The notes under the pieces: model-generated
Told to the model about the DNA's origin: nothing
What the model saw: only the letters and a program-made list of their open reading frames with translations
Database searches by the model: none
Source of the DNA: Saccharothrix ecbatanensis
GTDB lineage: Bacteria > Actinomycetota > Actinomycetes > Mycobacteriales > Pseudonocardiaceae
Length of the DNA: 64,000 nt
NCBI RefSeq assembly: GCF_014205015.1
Contig: NZ_JACHMO010000001.1
Location: forward strand, 4,030,001-4,094,000
Direction of reading: 5' to 3'
Shown here: positions 53,789-63,414 of the stretch, one piece after another
How positions within the stretch are numbered: the stretch's first letter is position 1
Layout of the letters: every line of letters starts with the position of its first letter
Translations under genes and position numbers: made by a program

Positions 53789-54297
53789 TCCTCGAACCGA
53801 TGTCGACCCCGTCTGCGGCGCTGGTAGGTGGCGACGGCGCTGAGCAGCGCCATGGCGATCACCACGCCACCCACGACGATGGCGTTCACGGCGGCGGTCG
53901 TGGAGCCGGGCCACGGTGCGTAGCCGAGCACGACGGGGGCGAAGACCAGCCACGTGCCGAGTGCCGCGGTGACCAGGCTCAGCCACGGCAGCCGGCGTGG
54001 GGCCACGGAGCGGACCAGCGACAACGCCGCGATCGTGGCGCCCACGCCGATGTCGTGCCAGTAGCCCTCGAACCCCTTGGTCTCGGGCGCGTACTGCAAG
54101 GCGAACGGCGCCAAGGCCAACCACGCGCCCGCCAGGAACGCCACACCGCTGGCCAAGCCGGCCGCGACGGGCTCGCGGACGCCGTAGAGCGCCAGACCGA
54201 CGATCGGCGCCGAGATGTAAGGGAGCAGATCGGGCTGGTACTCGTCCGACGTGACCGGCGTGGGGGCGTCCCTCCTGGCGGGCGGGGGTTGTTCCAT
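53773..54297 (-). CDS. SPW-repeat membrane protein
   Basis: Membrane protein of 174 residues with four hydrophobic helices (GLALYGVREPVAAGL, GVAFLAGAWLALAPFALQY, WLSLVTAALGTWLVFAPVVLG, AVNAIVVGGVVIAMALLSAVA). The W-L-x-xAPF/APV patterns match the SPW repeat family found in actinobacteria. Function unknown; co-transcribed with the site-2 protease. Confidence 0.85.
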   Translation of the reverse strand: MEQPPPARRDAPTPVTSDEYQPDLLPYISAPIVGLALYGVREPVAAGLASGVAFLAGAWLALAPFALQYAPETKGFEGYWHDIGVGATIAALSLVRSVAPRRLPWLSLVTAALGTWLVFAPVVLGYAPWPGSTTAAVNAIVVGGVVIAMALLSAVATYQRRRRGRHRFEDPPKG

Positions 54298-54408
54298 ACC
54301 CGGCGGCTACCCACGGGCGAAGTGCCCGAACACCCGACTCGACCGGTCTTCCCCAGCGCTGGGACCAGGCTTGACGCCGGCACTCCGCGCTGCGAGGATC
54401 TTCCAACG

Positions 54409-54424
54409 ATGTTTGCGTAAACAC
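54409..54424. promoter_or_regulatory. Operator shared with the GH5 gene (site 2)
   Basis: ATGTTTGCGTAAACAC, the reverse complement of the site at 49509-49524 with one mismatch. It lies 143 bp upstream of the GH43 start and 112 bp upstream of the divergent SPW gene, in a 269-bp gap without a gene. Confidence 0.65.
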
Positions 54425-54566
54425 GAGGCTTGGACAGTCCACGCCGTTGGCCGTCCCACCGGTGGCGCGACCGCCGGGCGGCGGCCCCGATGCACCAGCG
54501 CACGGATTCGCCCACGCCGCGCGCCGGTCGTTTCGCCCCTGTGGTGGGCCGGACAAAGGAGTCCAG

Positions 54567-56006
54567 ATGTCCCGCTTGTCCCGGAAGCGGTGGCGCGCGG
54601 TGTTGACCGCCGCGGCCGTCGGCCTGGCAACCCTGCTCCTACCCGGCGGTACGGCGCACGCCGCGCCCGTCACCGTCGACGTGGGTGTGCAGTTCACCGA
54701 CACCGGCGGCAGCCGCGTCGAGGCGCACGGTGGTGGCGTGATCAAGGTCGGCAGCTACTACTACTGGTTCGGCGAGAACCGGCACCCGGACAACCTGTTC
54801 CGGGCGGTCTCGGTCTACCGGTCGACCGACCTGAAGAACTGGGAGTTCCGCAACAACGTCCTCACCCAGAACAGCCACTCGGAGCTGCGGACCTCCTGGG
54901 TGGAACGCCCGAAGATCATCTACAACGCGTCCACGGGCCAGTACGTCATGTGGATGCACTGGGAGAACGGTCAGCACTACGGCGAGGCACGTGCGGCCGT
55001 GGCGTATTCGTCCACTGTGGACGGCAACTACACCTACCAAGGCAGTTTCCGGCCGCTCAACAACATGTCGCGCGACATCACGCTGTACAAGGACGACGAC
55101 GGCACGGCGTACATGATCTCGGCCGCGCGGGAGAACTACGACCTGCACATCTACCGCCTCAACGCCGACTACCGCGGCATCGCGCAACTGGTGGGCAACC
55201 CGTGGCCGGGCGGGCACCGTGAAGCACCGGCGGTGTTCAAGCGCAACGGCGTGTACTTCATGCTCACCTCCGGCGCCACGGGCTGGTCGCCGAACCAGGC
55301 GAAGTACGCCACCGCCACCAGCATGTCCGGCCCTTGGAGCGCGATGCGCAACGTGGGCGACTCCACCACGTTCGGCTCGCAACCGGCGTACGTGCTGCCG
55401 ATCCAGGGCACCCAGACGACGTCCTACCTCTACATGGGCGACCGCTGGGCCGGGGCGTGGGGCGGACCGGTCAGCGACTCCAGCTACGTCTGGCTCCCGA
55501 TCACGTTCTCGAACAACACCACGATGAACCTGTCCAACGCCGGCCAGATCGTCATCGACACGGCGACCGGCACGATCAGCCCGGTGGCCTTGGCGTACAA
55601 CCGGATCTCCGTGCGGCACTCCGGCAAGTGCCTCGACGTCGCCAACGTCAGCCAGGCCGACGGAGCCGCGCTGATGCAGTACTCGTGTGGCAGCGGCGCC
55701 AACCAGCAGTTCCGCTTGCAGGCGACCGGCGGGTACTACCAGCTGATCGCCCGGCACTCCAGCAAGTGCCTGGACGTGAGCGACAACAGCACGGCGGACG
55801 GCGCGGCCGTGCAGCAGTGGAGCTGCACCTCCGGCCAGAACCAGCAGTGGTCCGTCGTCGACGTCGGATCGGGTTACTCCAGGCTGGTGGCGCGGCACTC
55901 CGGCAAGTGCCTGGACCTGCCCAGCAGCTCGCAGGACAACATCCAGTTCAAGCAGTACCCGTGCAACGGCGGGCAGAACCAGCAGTTCCAGATCACCCGC
56001 GTCTGA
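54567..56006 (+). CDS. Secreted GH43 (subfamily 24-like) galactanase with CBM13 domain
   Basis: Secreted enzyme of 479 residues. Signal peptide 1 to about 32 (basic SRKRWR, then hydrophobic, AHA-AP). GH43 five-blade propeller about 40-340 with RVEAHGGGVIKVGSYYYWFGE, VERPKIIYNASTGQYVMWMHW and RDITLYKDDDGTAYMI. The AHGGG-YYWFGE start is that of GH43_24/34 proteins. In exo-beta-1,3-galactanases of subfamily 24 the usual catalytic base Asp is absent, in line with what is seen here. A ricin/CBM13 trefoil covers about 348-479 with three RHSGKCLD-type units. ATG 54567 follows AAAGGAG. Exo-beta-1,3-galactanase is the preferred call. Confidence 0.88.
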   Translation: MSRLSRKRWRAVLTAAAVGLATLLLPGGTAHAAPVTVDVGVQFTDTGGSRVEAHGGGVIKVGSYYYWFGENRHPDNLFRAVSVYRSTDLKNWEFRNNVLTQNSHSELRTSWVERPKIIYNASTGQYVMWMHWENGQHYGEARAAVAYSSTVDGNYTYQGSFRPLNNMSRDITLYKDDDGTAYMISAARENYDLHIYRLNADYRGIAQLVGNPWPGGHREAPAVFKRNGVYFMLTSGATGWSPNQAKYATATSMSGPWSAMRNVGDSTTFGSQPAYVLPIQGTQTTSYLYMGDRWAGAWGGPVSDSSYVWLPITFSNNTTMNLSNAGQIVIDTATGTISPVALAYNRISVRHSGKCLDVANVSQADGAALMQYSCGSGANQQFRLQATGGYYQLIARHSSKCLDVSDNSTADGAAVQQWSCTSGQNQQWSVVDVGSGYSRLVARHSGKCLDLPSSSQDNIQFKQYPCNGGQNQQFQITRV

Positions 56007-56022
56007 CCGGCGAACGCCGGGC

Positions 56023-56066
56023 GACCGCCTTCGACCCGATTCCCTGCGATCGGGTCGAAGGCGGTC
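56023..56066. terminator. Bidirectional terminator
   Basis: Perfect 18-bp stem (56023-56040 and 56049-56066) with an 8-nt loop, between the convergent GH43 gene (stop 56006) and the secreted hypothetical gene (stop 56104). Confidence 0.85.
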
Positions 56067-56103
56067 TCGGAGGCGACCACCGGCGCCGTGGTCGCGGGCG
56101 GGC

Positions 56104-56724
56104 TCAGCCCGGGTACACCTGCTGCTGCGACAGCTGCGCGTAGGCCTTCTCGAACTGCCACCGCGCCTTGTCCCGTGCTCCCGGCGCGCCGGGGGACGGA
56201 CCGGCGAAGGAACTCTTCAGCAACCCGATGCCGTCGAGCACGTCCGTGGCGGCCGATGTCAACCACGGGAGGTCGGGCCGCGGCGAGAAGTCCCGGGTCG
56301 GGCCGCCGACACCCGCCTGCCGCAAGAGCATCGTGGATCGCCCGCTCAGGCTCGCGACGGTGGTCAACGCGTTCATCGCCTCGTCCCGCAACCCGGCGCT
56401 GACCACGGGGTCCGCCGTGTGCGCGGCTTCACCGAACAGGCGGATGCCGTCGACGACCAGTTCGGCGATGCGGTTCTCGACCTGGGGGAAGACCGCGGGT
56501 TCCTGCCTCCAGACGTACGTGAGCCCGCACTGCGGGCACCCGAGGATCAGGTCGAGGGGCCGGTGCACCAGGATCTCCTCGCAGACGAACTGCACCCGTC
56601 CGTTCATCACCACCGGCCAGCAGAGCAACCCCGATGAAGTCGCGTTCGCCGGGACGGGCACGAATGCCATGAGCAGCAACGTGAGCGGAACAGCCAACAA
56701 CGACCTCAGTCTTCTGCGCGACAT
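56104..56724 (-). CDS. Secreted protein of unknown function
   Basis: Protein of 206 residues with signal peptide MSRRRLRSLLAVPLTLLLMA, cleavage near ANA-T at 29. The mature part has two Cys pairs (LLCWPVVM...FVCEEI and LGCPQCGLTYVW), the CPQC possibly a zinc or disulfide site. The rest is helical (AELVVDGIRLFGEAAH, LLRQAGVGG). I do not recognize the family. ATG 56724 follows GAAGGCAGG. The open frame upstream lacks a start with a better site. Confidence 0.75.
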   Translation of the reverse strand: MSRRRLRSLLAVPLTLLLMAFVPVPANATSSGLLCWPVVMNGRVQFVCEEILVHRPLDLILGCPQCGLTYVWRQEPAVFPQVENRIAELVVDGIRLFGEAAHTADPVVSAGLRDEAMNALTTVASLSGRSTMLLRQAGVGGPTRDFSPRPDLPWLTSAATDVLDGIGLLKSSFAGPSPGAPGARDKARWQFEKAYAQLSQQQVYPG

Positions 56725-56873
56725 GGCCTGCCTGCCTTCATCCGTAGACGGCACGTGATCACGGCGAAGTCTGGGTGGCACGAGGCCGGGTGCGCCGGCC
56801 ATGTCGAAGAACAGAACGGATCCCGCGTCGCGCGCTAGCCTGGTCGGGGCACTGACTCGATGCGGAGGCGGAC

Positions 56874-59800
56874 GTGTCGCAGGCGGATCCCGGTGACCAC
56901 GTCCGGCGGCAGTTGCGCACGCTCCAACGGGTTGTGGGCGGTCCGACGGACGGCGTGCTGGCGCGGCGCAGCGGTGTCTCGGCCGCGACGTTCTCCGAGG
57001 TGATGTCCGGCAAACGGCGGCCACGCGCGGAGTTCGTCGCCAAAGTCGTCTCCGGCTGCCTGGTGTCCGCGCGCATGAACGGTCACGCGCCGCTGGACGT
57101 CCGGCGCGTCCTGCACGCCCTGCGGCTGCCCGACCACACCGCCGCCGACGCGGGCATCCTCGAACGCGATGACGACCTGAGCCGCTGCTCCGCCGTCCTG
57201 GACGCGGTCCGCTCCCGGGTCGGGGCCACCGTCGTGGTCGAGGGACCGGCGGGGATCGGCAAGTCGGAAGTCGTGGCGCAGGTGTGCGCGGAGGCCGCGG
57301 TCCGCGGGATCGTGCCGCTGGCGGTGCGCGGCAACCACCGTGACCGGACGATGGCGTTCGGCGCGGCCCGGACGTTGTTGGCGCGCTGGGTGACCGGCCA
57401 CCCCGCCCGTGATCAGCGGGCACTGTTCGCGGGTGCGGCGGAGTTCGCGCGCGTCCCGCTCGGTGTGCCGCGTCCCGGACGGCACAACCCCGCCTCGGTG
57501 ATCGGCCTGACGGAGGCGCTGTACTGGCTCGTGGTGAACGCGACGTCCCTCGTCGGCGAGGGACGCGAGGACGAAGGGCTGTTGCTGGCCGTCGACGACG
57601 CGCACTGGCTCGACGAGGAGTCGTTGTCGTGGCTGGAATTCCTCGGCGACCGCCTCACCGGACTACCCGTCGTGGTCCTGCTGGCCTACCGCCCGCACGA
57701 GAGCCACGCGGCGGCGTTGGCACGGATCGCGCTGCGCGCCGAGGAAGTGATCCGGCCACGTCCGCTCGGTCCCGACGCGGTGCGGACGATCATCAGCCGC
57801 GGCCTGCCGTCCCGTCAGGCCGTGGACGAGCGGTTCTGCGCGGCGTTCCTGGAACGCAGCGGCGGCAACCCGTTCTACCTGCGGTGGATGCTGGACGTCG
57901 CGCGGGAACGCGGTCTGAAGCCCACCGCGTCCGACGTCGAGGCGGTCGGCACGCTCACGCCCCGCAACGTCGTGATGTACCTCAACGAACGCCTGGGCGG
58001 CCTCGGTCCCGACGCCCGCCGATTAGCCCAGGCGATCGCCGTGCTGGGCCCCGGCAGCCCACTCGGCGACGCCGCACGCCTCGCCGACCTGGCACCCGAA
58101 GAGGCGAAGCTCCAGTACGACCGGCTGTGCAACGCGGCGATCCTCTCCCCCGCGCCGACGTCGGACTTCCACCACCCGATCATCCGCAGCGCGGTCTACG
58201 ACGACATGGACCCGTCGCTGCGCAGCGACGTCCACCTCGAAGCCGCCCGGCTCCTGCACGACCGGCACGCCGCGTCCGAGGCCGTCGCCGCGCACCTGCT
58301 CCACGTCCACGCGGACGCCGACCCGTGGGTGGTCGACCGGCTGGACGAGGCGGCCTCGGAGGCGTGGGCGTCCGGCCTGTCCACCACCGCGGCCCGTTAC
58401 CTCCACCGGGCGGTCGACGAACCGCCACCGCCCGACCAGCGCGGCCGGGTCCGACTCCGGTACGGCCAGGCCTTGGCGCTGGGACCGGTCGCCGCGGCGT
58501 TGCCCGAACTGCTCGCCGCCTACCGCGAGGCCCCCGACGACGCGCTGCGCACCGAGGCCGCTATCGCGCTGGCCAAGACCCACGGCTACGCCCACCAGCT
58601 CGGCGAGAGCGTACGCATGCTGGACACGGCAATAGACCTCTGCGCGGACGAGGGACTGCGCCGGCAAGCGCTGGCCGAGCAGTTGCTGTGGGCCGCCTGG
58701 TGGGCCGACGATCCGCTCCGGGCCGACCGCACGTACTTGCTCGACCGGATCGTGCCCCCGTTGACCGGCGACACCTACGTCGAACGGCTGCTGATCGCCC
58801 TGCACGCGTGGAGCCTCGTGCTGCGCGGACGTCCACGGACCGAAGCGCTGACAGCGGTCCACCGCGTCATCCGCCGCGGGCTCGTGTTCGCCGACGTGGA
58901 CAAGGGCATGGAAGTCGCGACCATCACCGCGTTCATCCACATGTACTCCGGCGAGGCCGTTGTCGCGCACGGCCTGCTGGAGCAGGCGATCGAGGAGTTC
59001 GAACGCGACGGGTGGCGGGGCACCCACCTCGCGTTCGCCTACGCCAACCGCGGCCGTTCGGCCCTGATGTGCGGCCGGCTCTCCGATGCCGTGGCCGACG
59101 CCGACATCGCGCTCCGACTGGCACGCCGAAGCGGTGACGGGACACCCGCCGAGTGGTTCGCCACCGGCGCCCTGGTCGAAGCGCTCGTGGCCCGCGGCGA
59201 CATCAGTCGGGCGGCGACGGTCAGCGCGTGCGGCGGCTACCGCGAACAGCGGCCGGACGCCGTGATCCTGCCCGTGCCGCAAGCCGTTCTGGGCACGCTG
59301 CTCCTGGCCCAGGGTCACCGCGACCAGGCCGCCGCCACCCTCCGCGACGTGGGCCGCCGACTCGACGCCGCGCCCATGACCAACCCGGCGGTGTGCCCGT
59401 GGCGCTTCGAACTCGCCCGCGCCCTGCGTCACTCGGCGCCACGTGAAGCGCGGGAAATCGCTGCCACGGCGCAAGAACAGGCCGACCTCTTGGACGACCC
59501 CACGACCCGCGGACGTGCCCTCCGGGTGCTGGCGGCGGTGAACCCGTCCACCGAGCACTTGGAGGAATCCGCCCGCCTGCTCCGGGATTCGGCCGACCGT
59601 TGGCAGTACCTCCAGACCGTGACCGACCTGGGCCGAGCACTGGCGCGCTCCGGACACACCGCGGACGCCCGCCGCGCGTTCACCGAGGCACTCGCGTTGG
59701 CGGACGAATGCGGCGCGATCGCCCTGCGCGAGGACATCGCCCGCCGCCTGGCCGTCACCGGAGCCAACGCCGACCACCCGCGACCGGCCAACGCCCTGTC

Positions 59801-59969
59801 ACCGCGGCTGAGACGGGTAGCGGAGCTGTCCGCCGAAGGACTTTCGGAGGCGGAGATCGCGCACAAGGTGGTCCTGAGCCTGGAAACCGTGCGAACCCTC
59901 GTCCACGAGGCCCACGCCAGGATGAACACGACTTCACGCGCCGAACTCCGCCAAGCCCTGGCCCGCTGA
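56874..59969 (+). CDS. LAL-type LuxR regulator with N-terminal HTH
   Basis: Large ATP-binding regulator of 1031 residues. An unusual N-terminal XRE-like HTH (about 10-65, VLARRSGVSAATFSEVMSGK), then an AAA/STAND ATPase with Walker A GPAGIGKSEV near 126-134 and Walker B LLLAVDDAHWLDEESL, a long TPR-like helical region, and a C-terminal LuxR HTH (LRRVAELSAEGLSEAEIAHKV...). MalT/LAL proteins respond to inducers such as sugars. Its place beside the GH43, GH2 and GH27 genes suggests control of polysaccharide use. GTG 56874 follows TGCGGAGGCGG. Confidence 0.92.
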   Translation: MSQADPGDHVRRQLRTLQRVVGGPTDGVLARRSGVSAATFSEVMSGKRRPRAEFVAKVVSGCLVSARMNGHAPLDVRRVLHALRLPDHTAADAGILERDDDLSRCSAVLDAVRSRVGATVVVEGPAGIGKSEVVAQVCAEAAVRGIVPLAVRGNHRDRTMAFGAARTLLARWVTGHPARDQRALFAGAAEFARVPLGVPRPGRHNPASVIGLTEALYWLVVNATSLVGEGREDEGLLLAVDDAHWLDEESLSWLEFLGDRLTGLPVVVLLAYRPHESHAAALARIALRAEEVIRPRPLGPDAVRTIISRGLPSRQAVDERFCAAFLERSGGNPFYLRWMLDVARERGLKPTASDVEAVGTLTPRNVVMYLNERLGGLGPDARRLAQAIAVLGPGSPLGDAARLADLAPEEAKLQYDRLCNAAILSPAPTSDFHHPIIRSAVYDDMDPSLRSDVHLEAARLLHDRHAASEAVAAHLLHVHADADPWVVDRLDEAASEAWASGLSTTAARYLHRAVDEPPPPDQRGRVRLRYGQALALGPVAAALPELLAAYREAPDDALRTEAAIALAKTHGYAHQLGESVRMLDTAIDLCADEGLRRQALAEQLLWAAWWADDPLRADRTYLLDRIVPPLTGDTYVERLLIALHAWSLVLRGRPRTEALTAVHRVIRRGLVFADVDKGMEVATITAFIHMYSGEAVVAHGLLEQAIEEFERDGWRGTHLAFAYANRGRSALMCGRLSDAVADADIALRLARRSGDGTPAEWFATGALVEALVARGDISRAATVSACGGYREQRPDAVILPVPQAVLGTLLLAQGHRDQAAATLRDVGRRLDAAPMTNPAVCPWRFELARALRHSAPREAREIAATAQEQADLLDDPTTRGRALRVLAAVNPSTEHLEESARLLRDSADRWQYLQTVTDLGRALARSGHTADARRAFTEALALADECGAIALREDIARRLAVTGANADHPRPANALSPRLRRVAELSAEGLSEAEIAHKVVLSLETVRTLVHEAHARMNTTSRAELRQALAR

Positions 59970-59974
59970 GAGAT

Positions 59975-60553
59975 GTGAAAGCGAGATGTGGAGGCGCCCG
60001 AACACTGGGAAGGCGTGCACCCGATAGCATGGCCGGCGCACTCTTGGTCCTGGCCGTGTCGCTGCCCGGCGTGCCACCGGCCGCAGGAGCGGCGGACACC
60101 GGTCACGAGCCCAAGCTCACGGACAGTCCGGGCTACCACCTCCGCAACGTGAGCTCGAACCTCTGCCTCGCGGCACGGGCCGGCTCAGGCGAGCGCCCGG
60201 TGGTCCAGACGACGTGCGACTACAACGCCGACGCGTACTGGCCCGACCAGTACTGGCTGTTGCTGCCCGTCGACGAAGCCAACGAGTACTGGCGGATCTA
60301 CAACACGAGCCTCCGACTCTGCGTCGTGGCACGCAACTACGTGGAGTCCTCCACGGTCGGGACGGTGTGCGGCACTCAGGGCACGTGGCAGTACGTGGAC
60401 GGGATCTGGCACCGGGAATTCTCCGACAAGTTCGACGCGCACCGGTACGTGAACCACAAGACGGGCCTGTGCCTGACGGCCCGCGGTGACGCGGAGATCC
60501 GGGCGTTCGCCACGGCGTGCGACTCGGGGGCAGCGGACCAGCACTGGTGGTGA
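59975..60553 (+). CDS. Small secreted ricin/CBM13-like protein
   Basis: Secreted protein of 192 residues from GTG 59975, six bases after the LuxR gene. The leader has a basic n-region (GRTLGRRA-like) and hydrophobic GALLVLAVSLPGV. The mature part is one beta-trefoil-like lectin domain with YHLRNVSSNLCLAARAG, RICNTS-like IYNTSLRLCVVARN and NHKTGLCLTARGD, ending DQHWW (QxW). No catalytic domain. ATG 60029 would give a leader without positive charge, so the GTG is preferred, though without strong SD. Confidence 0.75.
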   Translation: MKARCGGARTLGRRAPDSMAGALLVLAVSLPGVPPAAGAADTGHEPKLTDSPGYHLRNVSSNLCLAARAGSGERPVVQTTCDYNADAYWPDQYWLLLPVDEANEYWRIYNTSLRLCVVARNYVESSTVGTVCGTQGTWQYVDGIWHREFSDKFDAHRYVNHKTGLCLTARGDAEIRAFATACDSGAADQHWW

Positions 60554-60563
60554 AGCGGTAGGT

Positions 60564-60605
60564 CAGCCCGGTCCCCGTCCACGTCACCGTGGGCGGGGAC
60601 CGGCT
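60564..60605. terminator. Bidirectional terminator
   Basis: Inverted repeat AGCC(C)GGTCCCCG ... CGGGGACCGGCT with one bulged C and a loop of about 15 nt, between the convergent lectin gene (stop 60553) and GH2 gene (stop 60607). Confidence 0.65.
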
Positions 60606-60606
60606 G

Positions 60607-63414
60607 TCACGTGGTGAAGCGGAAGTGGACGGTGCGGTTGTACTGGCCGGCGGCGACGGTTCGTTGGCTTTCCGGGCCGAGGGTGTCGGCGGTGTGGAAC
60701 TTGTTGCCGATGGCCGGGATGGCGTCCAGCAAGGAGATGCCGCCGCCGGGGAACGGGGCGGTGGCGCTCATCGGGCTGGTGCCGACGTCGGGTGTGAACA
60801 GGCGGAGGAAGAGGCTCTCCTGTTCCGACACCAGGGTGATGGTGCCTTCGGTGGTGCGCAGGGCGGCCCAGTAGGTGTTGGCGTGGTAACCCTTGAACTC
60901 CGGGTACTGCCAGCCGGTCGCGCCGGTGGCGGTGGTGTTGTAGTTCTTGGTCCACACGCCGTGGTGCACGCCGCGCATCCGGTTCTTCCACACCCGGTGC
61001 GGTCCGTCGCCCAGCCACGTCAGGCCGAGCACCCGGTTCTCCGGGTAGTCCAGGTTCACGCCGAGGAAGTCGTGGGGACCCGTGCGGGTGTATCGGTACT
61101 CCAGGCGCAGCCACCCGTTCGAGTCGAGACGCCACCGCACCTGGTTCAGGTCCCCGCTGTAGTCCGCCTGCACGACGTGCCCGGTGCCGTCACGGCGGTG
61201 CGAGAAGCCGGTCAACGTCGCCGAGCCCACCGCCAACGCCGGCCCGTTGGTGAGCGACACGACGCCGCCGTCGCGGGTGACGCGGGTGATCCGGCCGGAC
61301 GACTTGCCGATCGTGACCGCCGTGCCGTTCGCCGTCATGGTGACGCTGCCCGAATCCTCCGAGACGGACGTGGTGCCGGACACCGGGACCACCACCCGCC
61401 GGGCGATGTCGACCGCCTTCTTGATCCGCCAGCTCCACGTGCCGATCGTCCGGCCGCCGGGGTCGAGGACGTCGATCCGCATCGTGTCGGCGTCCATCCA
61501 CGTGCCGGGCAGGGTGAGCACGACCGCGCCGGTCGCTCCGGGAACGGCGTTCGGACCGGTCGCGGTCCCGTGCGCGATGACGGTCGGCACGGTGCTCGCA
61601 GCGCCCGGTGCGGGTTGCCGGAGCAGTTGCCAGGCGAACCGGCAGCTCTGGAGGTTGGTGTGGTCGTACCGGTTCACCACGTTGACGCGGCCGTCGAAGC
61701 CCGTCGGGAACGTGGTGGCGTAGTAGGCGGGATTGGCCAGTTGCACCGGTGACCAGATGTCCCGGACGGCGTAGAAGCTGCCTTCCTTCTCCCGGAACGG
61801 CCCGAGGATGCCGTCCGGGCCCGAGTTCCCGGTGGTGTCGATCGCGCCGCCCCGGTCGTCCCGGACCAGGCCCTCGTCCACGAACGCCCAGATGAACCCG
61901 CCGGCCCTGCGCGGTCCGGCGCCCAGCAGCGCCCAGTAGTCGTTGAGTCCCGCTCCCCCGCCGCCGTCGTAGAGCGCGTGCAGGAACTCGGTCGGCAGGT
62001 GGATCGCCGGGCCGTTGAGGATGGTGCGGGTGCTGTCGTAGGTCTCGTAGTGGTCGGTGTTGATCCCGCTGAACGTCGCCCACGGGTGGATCACCGGGCG
62101 GCGTTGGACGTCGTAGCGGGCGTAGTCGTCGTCCAGCGCGGTGTTCCAGCCGCCTTCGTTGCCGTTGGCCCACATCACGATCGACGGGTGGTTGACGTCG
62201 CGGGTCACCATCGACGCGACCAGGGGTGCGCCGACGCCTTCGTCGTAGCGCTTCTGCCATCCGGCCAGCTCGTCGATCACGTAGAGGCCGAGTTCGTCGC
62301 ACAGGTCGAGGAAGAACGGGTCCGGCGGGTAGTGGGACATCCGCACGGCGTTGTTGTTCATCTCCTTCATCAGCAGGATGTCCATGCGCGCCATGCGCGG
62401 GCTCGACGCGCGGCCCAACGTCGGCCAGAACGTGTGGCGGTTCGTGCCCTTGAGGATGACCTTCGCGCCGTTGACGTACACGCCGTCACCGGCACGCACC
62501 TCGACCGTGCGGAAGCCGAACCGTTCCGTGAGCCCGTGCAAGGGGACACCTGCGGCGTTGGTCAGTTGCACGTCGACCAGGTGGAGGTTCGGCGCCTCCG
62601 CGGTCCAGGTCGGGGGTGAGGACACGGACGTCGTCAGCGTCGCCGTTGTCGCACCGGGGTTGACGGCCACGGAGAACGTGCCGCCGACGGCCGTGCCGTC
62701 GAGCCGCCGGAGCTGCCCGACCACGCGGCCGGCCGTGCTCACACCGGCCAGGTGCACGTCCATCCGGAACGCGCCGGTGTGCTTCGCGTCGATCGCCACC
62801 CGGTCGATCCGGGACGCCGGGAACGCCTGGAGCGACACCGGCCGGTAGATGCCGCTGAAGTTCCAGTAGTCGCCCCGGCGCTCGGCGTCGTTCACCGAGT
62901 TGTCCGCCGAGTCCCGGCTGACGGTGACCTCCAGCAGGTTCTCCTGCCCCAACCGCAGCAACGACGTGACGTCGTACCGGAAGCGGTAGAACCCGCCCTG
63001 GTGGGTCGGACCCGCGACGGCGCCGTTGACGCGTACCTGTGTGTCGGTCATCGAGCCTTCGAACACCACGAAGACTCGTCGGCCGGACCACGTCGAGGGC
63101 GGGGTGAAGCGGTGTCGGTAGAGGCCCTTCTCGTTGGGCCTGATGTTCCAGCCCCACTGGTAGGTGCCGAACCCGTGGCACTCCCAGTTCGACGGTGTCG
63201 GGATGGTGCGCCACGCGCCGGCGTTGCGGCCCTCGGTGACCTGGAAGTCCCAGGGCACGGTGTTGTCCGCGTCGGAGCCGGTCAGCAGGAGGGTTTCGGT
63301 GGCCGGACCGGTGGGTGCGGCGTGGGCCACCGCGGGCACGCCCAGCGCGGACAGTCCTGCGACGCCCAGTCCGGTCGCGCCCAGCTCCAGGAAGTTCCGG
63401 CGGGTGAAATCCAT
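60607..63414 (-). CDS. Tat-exported GH2 beta-galactosidase-like enzyme
   Basis: GH2 family enzyme of 935 residues. Twin-arginine signal MDFTRRNFLELGATGLGVAG. Jelly-roll domain about 50-225 (GFGTYQWGWNIRPNEKGLYRH, VRVNGAVAG), Ig-like domain to about 330, and TIM barrel about 330-620: KGTNRHTFWPTLGR, acid/base Glu in MWANGNEGGW, nucleophile Glu probably in LPTEFLHAL, and GGFIWAFVDEGL. A late beta-sandwich resembles the Bgal_small_N domain of LacZ-type enzymes (LRLEYRYTRTGPHDFLG). ATG 63414 follows GGAGG; an upstream ATG at 63495 lies in the A+T-rich leader. Likely releases galactose from oligosaccharides. Confidence 0.92.
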   Translation of the reverse strand: MDFTRRNFLELGATGLGVAGLSALGVPAVAHAAPTGPATETLLLTGSDADNTVPWDFQVTEGRNAGAWRTIPTPSNWECHGFGTYQWGWNIRPNEKGLYRHRFTPPSTWSGRRVFVVFEGSMTDTQVRVNGAVAGPTHQGGFYRFRYDVTSLLRLGQENLLEVTVSRDSADNSVNDAERRGDYWNFSGIYRPVSLQAFPASRIDRVAIDAKHTGAFRMDVHLAGVSTAGRVVGQLRRLDGTAVGGTFSVAVNPGATTATLTTSVSSPPTWTAEAPNLHLVDVQLTNAAGVPLHGLTERFGFRTVEVRAGDGVYVNGAKVILKGTNRHTFWPTLGRASSPRMARMDILLMKEMNNNAVRMSHYPPDPFFLDLCDELGLYVIDELAGWQKRYDEGVGAPLVASMVTRDVNHPSIVMWANGNEGGWNTALDDDYARYDVQRRPVIHPWATFSGINTDHYETYDSTRTILNGPAIHLPTEFLHALYDGGGGAGLNDYWALLGAGPRRAGGFIWAFVDEGLVRDDRGGAIDTTGNSGPDGILGPFREKEGSFYAVRDIWSPVQLANPAYYATTFPTGFDGRVNVVNRYDHTNLQSCRFAWQLLRQPAPGAASTVPTVIAHGTATGPNAVPGATGAVVLTLPGTWMDADTMRIDVLDPGGRTIGTWSWRIKKAVDIARRVVVPVSGTTSVSEDSGSVTMTANGTAVTIGKSSGRITRVTRDGGVVSLTNGPALAVGSATLTGFSHRRDGTGHVVQADYSGDLNQVRWRLDSNGWLRLEYRYTRTGPHDFLGVNLDYPENRVLGLTWLGDGPHRVWKNRMRGVHHGVWTKNYNTTATGATGWQYPEFKGYHANTYWAALRTTEGTITLVSEQESLFLRLFTPDVGTSPMSATAPFPGGGISLLDAIPAIGNKFHTADTLGPESQRTVAAGQYNRTVHFRFTT

